The notes beneath the pieces were generated by a model. It was not told the origin of the DNA and did not search any database. It saw nothing but the letters and a program-made list of their open reading frames with translations. Both the position numbers and the translations under genes were made by a program. From Elusimicrobiota bacterium (GTDB lineage Bacteria; Elusimicrobiota; Elusimicrobia; UBA1565; UBA9628), in NCBI GenBank assembly GCA_016218575.1, contig JACRDN010000003.1, positions 1 through 36,650 on the forward strand: DNA of 36,650 bases. The letters are read 5' to 3'. Below, one piece after another: positions 32,347 through 36,650 of the stretch (its first letter is position 1; the number at the start of each line of letters is the position of its first letter).

Positions 32347-34248
32347 TCAAGGAATGGACCTCGCGAGGCGAAACCCAACGCCGCCAACGCGGGGGCCCGG
32401 GTCGTCGCCGTAGCGATAGGCGGAGCGGAGGCAGACGGCCCAGTTGACCCAGGAGCCGCCCCGCATGACCCGGCACGAGCCCGCGTTCGGCCCGAAGGGA
32501 TCGACGACAAACCCCGTCGGATAATCCTTCTCGTACCAATCCCCCATCCATTCCCAAACGAGACCGTTCATGTCGAAAAAGCCCATTGGATTGGGCAAAA
32601 GCAGCCCCACAGCGTGGGTGCGGTCTTGAGCGTTCTTATCGTACCAGCCGTACTTGACCAGCTCGTTGTTGTCGTTGTAGCCGAACCAATAGGGCCAATC
32701 AGGAGCGCCCACGCCAGCTCTGGCCGCGCGCTCCCACTCGGCCTCCGTGGGCGCGCGCCAGCCTTCGCAGTCGTAAGGGCTGGCTGCCGTCAGCCTGCCC
32801 GTGATGTTGCCTTGGCCGTCTTCCTCGTAGCAGGGCTTGAGCCCGTCCGCCCTAGAGGCGCTGTTGGCGGCCTTGGCCATTTCAAACCAGGAGACATTAA
32901 CGGCAGGATGATTGGCGTTCATGTACTTGCCGTCCACAAGCCGCCCGTCTCCGTCGCTATGCCGCTTGTCATTGAAATCCCTCGGCCAATAGCTCGGAAC
33001 CCACAGGCGCATCTGCAAGGCCGTCGCGGGCGCTGCCATCATCACGATGCGATGGGAGAGCTCGACATCGTGATAGACCTCGTCGTTTCGATCCCGCGCA
33101 TAATCAAGCGTGCCCATGCCGAACCGTCCCGCCGGGATTTCGATGAGGCGGCCGGCTACGCCGACAATGGACTCGTTCAAAGCGTCCTTGGCCGTGAGGC
33201 CGTCGAGCGTGGGCCGGCTGGGGGGGCGGCTTGTCGGCGCCGCTGTCTTCAGCGTCCAAATCCCAGTCCTATTCCCCACGGCAACCAGGCCGCTCAAGAA
33301 ACCGCCGGCGGCGCCACCGGACGGCAAGCCCAGCGAATCCAAGAGGGCCTTCTTGAATACCGCCATGCTCGCATAACGCGCGGCGGGATCGGAAGATAGG
33401 GCCTTCATGAGCGCATCGCTGAAGGTCTCCGGAATGCTGCTGTCGACTTGATGCGGCGGCGCGTACGTCCAAAGCTGCGACTGCTGCGGATTGATCCCAG
33501 TGACCGCATGGTGGAGCGTGGCGGCCAGGCCGTAGACATCAGAACGGCGATCGCTATTGGCCTTGCGGCCAAACTGCTCGGGAGCGGCGTAGCCTGGCGT
33601 GCCCAGAGCGATCGTGTCGCCGCGGCTCCAGAACCCCCGCTTGCGCACGGCGCCGCCGTCAATGAGCTTGGCGCCGCCGCCATTTGAAAGCATGATGTTG
33701 TCGGGCTTGACGTCGCGAAACACGAAACCGCTGCCATGGACTGCCCGTAGGGCGCCCATGATCGGCTCCAACAGGTTCAGAGCCTGCTGTGGCGAGAGCC
33801 GGCCGACCCTCGCAAGACGATCGGCCAAGCTCTCGCCCTCCACCCATTCGCGCACGAGGTAGAGCTTGCCGTTCTCCTCGAAAGCTTTCCGCGTCTTCGC
33901 GAGGTTGGGGTGGCTAACCGCTCCAAGCAGGGCATGCTCGGCGAAGAACTGGGCCTGCTCCTGGGTTTTCTCGGCGGCCGCAAGATTGGGCTCCAGCGAC
34001 ATCTCCTTGAGCGCCCACGCGCCTTCGGCGTTGGATACTTTATAGATCGTCGTCGCTGTGGCGCCGTTTTCGGCGATCTTGGCATCGACACGGTAGTCGT
34101 TGAGGAGACTTCCCACGCGCAACTGCAGCGGGGCCGCGATCGGGGAAATCGGCGCCGGAGCGGAAAGGCTGCGCGTCTGGGTCGCCTGAACGGCGAAAGT
34201 CGGGACAACCACCACCAATACGAGGGCTGCAACGGCCTGCCGCTCCAT
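32347..34248 (-). CDS. Exported kinase-like protein fused to FGE-sulfatase (SUMF1) domain (633 aa)
   Basis: The N-terminus (AALVLVVVVPTFAVQA) is a signal sequence or anchor. Residues about 50-305 are a protein-kinase fold with Lys81 (WALKEM) and the catalytic Asp179, but HRD reads F-R-D, DFG reads D-G-G (197-199) and the Gly-rich loop is lost. A linker with a possible membrane span (about 308-330) leads to an FGE-sulfatase domain (about 365-633: IEIPAGRFGMGT, NHPAVNVSWFEM, WRAPTEAEWERAARAG, MGFFDMNGLVWEWMGDW, VMRGGSW, GFRLAR). Many such domains are not formylglycine enzymes and work as binding or C-type-lectin-like folds. If exported, the kinase domain has no ATP supply and may be a pseudokinase scaffold. 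It is monocistronic. Confidence 0.9.
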   Translation of the reverse strand: MERQAVAALVLVVVVPTFAVQATQTRSLSAPAPISPIAAPLQLRVGSLLNDYRVDAKIAENGATATTIYKVSNAEGAWALKEMSLEPNLAAAEKTQEQAQFFAEHALLGAVSHPNLAKTRKAFEENGKLYLVREWVEGESLADRLARVGRLSPQQALNLLEPIMGALRAVHGSGFVFRDVKPDNIMLSNGGGAKLIDGGAVRKRGFWSRGDTIALGTPGYAAPEQFGRKANSDRRSDVYGLAATLHHAVTGINPQQSQLWTYAPPHQVDSSIPETFSDALMKALSSDPAARYASMAVFKKALLDSLGLPSGGAAGGFLSGLVAVGNRTGIWTLKTAAPTSRPPSRPTLDGLTAKDALNESIVGVAGRLIEIPAGRFGMGTLDYARDRNDEVYHDVELSHRIVMMAAPATALQMRLWVPSYWPRDFNDKRHSDGDGRLVDGKYMNANHPAVNVSWFEMAKAANSASRADGLKPCYEEDGQGNITGRLTAASPYDCEGWRAPTEAEWERAARAGVGAPDWPYWFGYNDNNELVKYGWYDKNAQDRTHAVGLLLPNPMGFFDMNGLVWEWMGDWYEKDYPTGFVVDPFGPNAGSCRVMRGGSWVNWAVCLRSAYRYGDDPGPRVGGVGFRLARSIP

Positions 34249-34347
34249 ATCTCGTTTAGGGTAACAGACGCCATCGAATTAGCATGGGCTTTTAGGCCAC
34301 TCGCGGCTATCTCCAACGATAAACGTCTTCTTTTCGCGTTGAAAAAA

Positions 34348-34422
34348 TGGTGGGCAGTATAGGATTTGAACCTATGACCCCTGTCGTGTGAGGACAGTGC
34401 TCTACCGCTGAGCTAACTGCCC
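34348..34422 (-). tRNA. tRNA-Val (anticodon CAC)
   Basis: The 75-nt cloverleaf has acceptor stem GGGCAGT/ACTGCCC, a D arm with AGCTCAGCGGTAGAGC, an anticodon stem CTGTC/GACAG with loop CTCACAC (anticodon CAC at 34388-34390, decoding GUG) and a T arm with GGTTCAAATCC. CCA is encoded (34348-34350). Its first bases overlap the end of the transglycosylase frame. Confidence 0.97.
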
Positions 34423-35552
34423 AAAAGCGGCGGCTTATTATAGCAATTCCGCAAGAGGGTGTAATGCCTAAGGATTCCCCGCACGTAATCGGCCACCCGG
34501 GGCCAGAAGTGCCTCCTGCGGGCGTTGCCCGGGCCGGCGTTGTAGGCGGCGATGGCGTCCTTGACGTCGGCGCGGGCCCAGGGATTCTCGGTGGAAAGAA
34601 GCCGGTTGAATGCCAAGCTGGGAGCAAACTGCGCCCACAGCCAGCCCATGTAGCGGATCCCGGCGCGGATGTTGGCCCGCGCGTCGAAGGGATCCGCCCG
34701 CGGCGCGCCGAACAGGCTCCAGGTCCCCGGCATGAGCTGCATGAGCCCGTATTCCCCGGCCCCCCCCAAGGCCCAACGGTTGAAATGGGATTCCCGCAGA
34801 ACCATCGCCGCGGTCAACAGCCAATCGGCGCCAGCCGCCGCGGCTTCTTCCTTGATGACCCTCAAAATTGAAACCACCTCCTTACTGTCCGCGATGACTC
34901 CTTGAGACCTGAGGTACGGGAGGGCGAGGGAATACTCCGGCTCTTGCGGCGCCGCCTGGGCGACAGGAACGGTCTGAAATCGCGCCGCGGAGATGTCTCC
35001 CGCGGGCCTGGGCTCCACGACCGCGCTCGGCCTGGGCAGGCCCAGGTTGTCATATAGAGCGCCGAGATCGGCCGAAGAGGCCCCGCTGTTGATGCGAGCT
35101 TTGAGCTTGTCCAGCATGAGGGCAAGCTCGGGGCGGCCGCCCGCCAGGGCTTTCCTGCGTCCGTACACCGCGTTCAAGGCATCCAGCCTGCGCTGCGCCT
35201 CGGTCTCGAACTGCCTAATATCGGCGAAGCGCGTTCCGTAAATGCTTCTCAAATAATAGGCCAAAAACCCGTCCTTCCAGACCAGGAAGCGCTTCTCAAG
35301 CGCCTCAATCTGGGAGTCCTCCTGGGCATTGAGGGCTCCCTCCTTAATTTCATGGAGGCCGGGCAAGAACCGGCTGGTCATGTCGGAGCGGCCGTCGTTC
35401 TTGAAGAACACCTTGTACTGCTCTATGGCGGACAGCAGATTCCGCGCCCGGGTTTGGGGGCTTGGAGCGGCCTGGGCGCAGCCGGGCAGGGGCCGAGGCA
35501 AGAGCCAGGCCGCCAGGATGAGAACGGTCAAAAGCCGGTTTGATGGTTTCAT
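34413..35552 (-). CDS. Lytic murein transglycosylase, SLT family (379 aa)
   Basis: The C-terminal SLT domain (about 235-365) has the catalytic Glu254 in LRESHFN, GEYGLMQLMPGT and AYNAGPGN. It cleaves the glycan strand of peptidoglycan to 1,6-anhydro products. The N-terminus (LLTVLILAAWLLPRPLPGC) ends in a lipobox-like LPGC, so it is probably a lipoprotein. Residues 30-230 are a helical region of unknown role. The stop codon lies inside the tRNA-Val gene (10-nt overlap), and the tRNA promoter is within its last codons. A TACTAT box is 5 nt before the ATG. Confidence 0.92.
   Translation of the reverse strand: MKPSNRLLTVLILAAWLLPRPLPGCAQAAPSPQTRARNLLSAIEQYKVFFKNDGRSDMTSRFLPGLHEIKEGALNAQEDSQIEALEKRFLVWKDGFLAYYLRSIYGTRFADIRQFETEAQRRLDALNAVYGRRKALAGGRPELALMLDKLKARINSGASSADLGALYDNLGLPRPSAVVEPRPAGDISAARFQTVPVAQAAPQEPEYSLALPYLRSQGVIADSKEVVSILRVIKEEAAAAGADWLLTAAMVLRESHFNRWALGGAGEYGLMQLMPGTWSLFGAPRADPFDARANIRAGIRYMGWLWAQFAPSLAFNRLLSTENPWARADVKDAIAAYNAGPGNARRRHFWPRVADYVRGILRHYTLLRNCYNKPPLLGS
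34437..34465 (-). promoter_or_regulatory. Promoter of tRNA-Val inside the transglycosylase gene
   Basis: On the minus strand, ATTACA (34460-34465) and consensus TATAAT (34437-34442) are 17 bp apart. The tRNA 5' end is 14 nt beyond the -10 box. Confidence 0.6.
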
Positions 35553-35557
35553 ACTGC

Positions 35558-35563
35558 ATAGTA
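35558..35563 (-). promoter_or_regulatory. Candidate -10 box of the transglycosylase gene
   Basis: TACTAT on the minus strand lies 5 nt before the ATG at 35552. It matches the consensus at only four of six positions, so support comes mainly from the recurring spacing. Confidence 0.3.
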
Positions 35564-35631
35564 TGGATCAAACCCGCTTTTCTTGAACAGAAGCTAAAGA
35601 CCTAGGCATCGGTGGGACCTTGGACTGCGGA

Positions 35632-35714
35632 TAGTGCCTGGCTTTAGTAGTTTATTTATTGATGTAATGCAAAATTTAATTTTTAATATCTAAACTATTT
35701 AATGTCTGGCACTA
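35632..35714. repeat. 83-bp AT-rich element with terminal inverted repeats
   Basis: The ends TAGTGCCTGGCTTTAGTAG (from 35632) and the inverse of CTGGCACTA (to 35714) pair over about 23 nt with several mismatches, including a second matched block TAGTTTA/TAAACTA. The 36-nt centre is almost all A and T, in sharp contrast to the GC-rich surroundings. The right end supplies the stop codon of lepB. It may be a MITE-like or REP-like insertion, or a structured 3' end. Confidence 0.55.
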
Positions 35715-36227
35715 ATAAACGCCTCTCACCAGGCCCACGACATCCTTAAGGGATATGAAATAAACCCTTTCGCCCTGGGCATCCCTCCAGACCGAGGAGT
35801 CCTGGGACTCATCGCGGTTGTCGCCCAGGACGAATAATTGCCCGGCCGGAACGGGCAGGGGCCCCAGATTGTCCCCCTCCAAATGTTCCGCGGCGCGGGT
35901 ATGCTGGACATAGGGCTCCTCCAGCTCCTTTCCATTAATAAGGACCTTTTTGGCGCGAATCTCGACCGTTTCGCCTGGTAGCCCGATTACTCTCTTGACC
36001 AAGTCCCCTGGCTCGCCCTCTACCGGGGGGCGAAACACGACGATGTCCTCTCGCCTCAAGGGCCTGAATCTCAGCGTAATCTTGTCCGTGAACAAATGCC
36101 TGCCCACGGGCAAGGTGGGCTCCATGGAGGCCGTGGCGATATAGATGGGCTCGAGGACCCAAAACCTCACGGGCAGGACCACGGCCAAAGCCAGCGCCAG
36201 CAGGAAGATCAGCCTGGAGAAAGACAT
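35712..36227 (-). CDS. lepB: Signal peptidase I (171 aa)
   Basis: This membrane serine protease removes signal peptides from exported proteins. One N-terminal membrane span (residues 5-22) anchors it. The catalytic Ser34 is in TASMEPTL and the Lys78 base in VKRVIGLPGE. Box E GDNRDES is present, with the box D region LFVLGD before it. At 171 aa it is a short form, like Gram-positive SipS. The stop TAG falls at the edge of the AT-rich element. A promoter-like TTGTGA-17-TATTCT ends 5 nt before the ATG. Confidence 0.95.
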   Translation of the reverse strand: MSFSRLIFLLALALAVVLPVRFWVLEPIYIATASMEPTLPVGRHLFTDKITLRFRPLRREDIVVFRPPVEGEPGDLVKRVIGLPGETVEIRAKKVLINGKELEEPYVQHTRAAEHLEGDNLGPLPVPAGQLFVLGDNRDESQDSSVWRDAQGERVYFISLKDVVGLVRGVY

Positions 36228-36232
36228 GCCCT

Positions 36233-36261
36233 AGAATAAGCCCTGTCCGCGAAAATCACAA
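36233..36261 (-). promoter_or_regulatory. Candidate promoter of lepB
   Basis: TTGTGA (36256-36261) and TATTCT (36233-36238) on the minus strand are 17 bp apart, and the ATG is 5 nt further. Each box matches the consensus at four of six positions. Confidence 0.4.
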
Positions 36262-36285
36262 GCCCCGCGAAAAGCTTCCGGATTT

Positions 36286-36294
36286 TGATATAAT
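36286..36294 (+). promoter_or_regulatory. Extended -10 promoter of the tRNA-tuf cluster
   Basis: TGaTATAAT (36286-36294) is an extended -10 element, 12 nt before the tRNA-Gly 5' end. It probably drives both tRNAs and tuf as one transcript, since no separate strong promoter is seen before tuf. Confidence 0.6.
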
Positions 36295-36306
36295 ACTTTT
36301 TTGCAT

Positions 36307-36380
36307 GCGGGCGTAGTTCAATGGTAGAACACAAGCCTTCCAAGCTTGTTACGTGGGTTCGATTCCCATCGCCCGCTCCA
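36307..36380 (+). tRNA. tRNA-Gly (anticodon TCC)
   Basis: The cloverleaf has acceptor stem GCGGGCG/CGCCCGC, a D arm with AGTTCAATGGTAGAAC, an anticodon stem CAAGC/GCTTG with loop CTTCCAA (anticodon TCC at 36339-36341) and a T arm with GGGTTCGATTCCC. CCA is encoded at the 3' end. Confidence 0.97.
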
Positions 36381-36385
36381 GTAAT

Positions 36386-36458
36386 GCTGGGATAGCTCAG
36401 TTGGTAGAGCATCTCCATGGTAAGGAGAAGGTCGTGGGTTCGATTCCCATTCCCAGCT
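36386..36458 (+). tRNA. tRNA-Thr (anticodon GGT)
   Basis: The cloverleaf has acceptor stem GCTGGGA/TCCCAGC, a D arm with AGCTCAGTTGGTAGAGC, an anticodon stem TCTCC/GGAGA with loop ATGGTAA (anticodon GGT at 36419-36421) and a T arm with GGGTTCGATTCCC. CCA is not encoded, unlike its neighbour, so a CCA-adding enzyme is required. The Gly-Thr-tuf order matches the glyT-thrT-tufB end of the E. coli operon. Confidence 0.97.
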
Positions 36459-36509
36459 GAATTTTTGTAGAATAAGAACTCGTGCACACATAATTTAGGA
36501 GAAACGAGA

Positions 36510-36650
36510 ATGGCAAAAGCTAAGTTTGAAAGGAAGAAGCCGCACGTCAACATAGGTACGATCGGCCACGTGGACCACGGCAAGACGACGTTGACGGCGG
36601 CGATCACCCACTTTTTGTCGAAGAAGGGCTTGGCGCAGGCCAAGAAGTAC
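36510..36650 (+). CDS. tuf: Elongation factor Tu, 3' end outside window
   Basis: The first 47 residues match EF-Tu: [20 protein letters not shown] and then the P-loop [17 protein letters not shown]-Tu delivers aminoacyl-tRNA to the ribosome as a GTPase. AGGAG lies 8 nt before the ATG. It sits 51 nt after tRNA-Thr, the arrangement of a tRNA-tufB operon. The frame runs off the right edge. Confidence 0.97.
   Translation, partial: MAKAKFERKKPHVNIGTIGHVDHGKTTLTAAITHFLSKKGLAQAKKY

Overview
The window is GC-rich bacterial chromosome with tightly packed genes on both strands. It carries tRNA-Val, tRNA-Gly, tRNA-Thr, RNase P RNA and the start of an EF-Tu gene. Signal peptides, a lytic transglycosylase, a cell-wall amidase and a probable lipoprotein point to a diderm-type cell. 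The zinc-type HemB, HemL (C5 haem pathway), glyoxylate-shunt enzymes and many sensor kinases suggest a free-living, respiring heterotroph. Phylum cannot be fixed from the sequence alone; the gene mix would suit a poorly sampled lineage such as Elusimicrobiota, but that is a guess.

Layout. 1-6.3 kb: two large sensor kinases, the first with at least seven 92-residue HAMP repeats and three receiver domains. 6.3-10.6 kb: amidase, two secreted proteins of unknown function (one with HExxH), a cytosine-deaminase-like enzyme, an FKBP-type isomerase and two small zinc-ribbon proteins. 10.7-16.2 kb: a one-chain malate synthase-isocitrate lyase fusion transcribed away from aconitase, so glyoxylate-shunt functions share one 58-bp intergenic region. 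16.1-19 kb: a secreted trypsin-like protease facing a PAS protein / PAS-histidine kinase / response regulator operon, in which the kinase is split by a 9-G tract. 19-22.9 kb: an FAD amine oxidase-like protein, a NYN-domain RNase-like protein and a TPR-transmembrane-kinase receptor. 22.9-28.2 kb: hemB-hemL-EVE operon opposite an IMPDH-family gene, then rnpB and its zinc-ribbon neighbour. 28.3-32 kb looks accessory: a truncated LysR tail, an sdpR-sdpI pair with a perfect palindromic operator, a sulfatase-like hydrolase, a truncated esterase tail and palindromic repeats. 32-36.65 kb: cold-shock gene with a leader peptide, a secreted kinase-like/FGE-like fusion, tRNA-Val, lytic transglycosylase, signal peptidase I and a tRNA-Gly/tRNA-Thr/tuf cluster.

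The most general signal is promoter architecture. At about thirteen genes a TAnnnT-type -10 hexamer lies only 5-7 nt before the start codon, usually without a Shine-Dalgarno site, while operon-internal genes keep good Shine-Dalgarno sites. This predicts widespread leaderless transcription. Other points of interest are the reversed-order glyoxylate fusion, the poly-G frameshift in a sensor kinase, the kinase-like/FGE-like fusion, and palindromic elements present in more than one copy.
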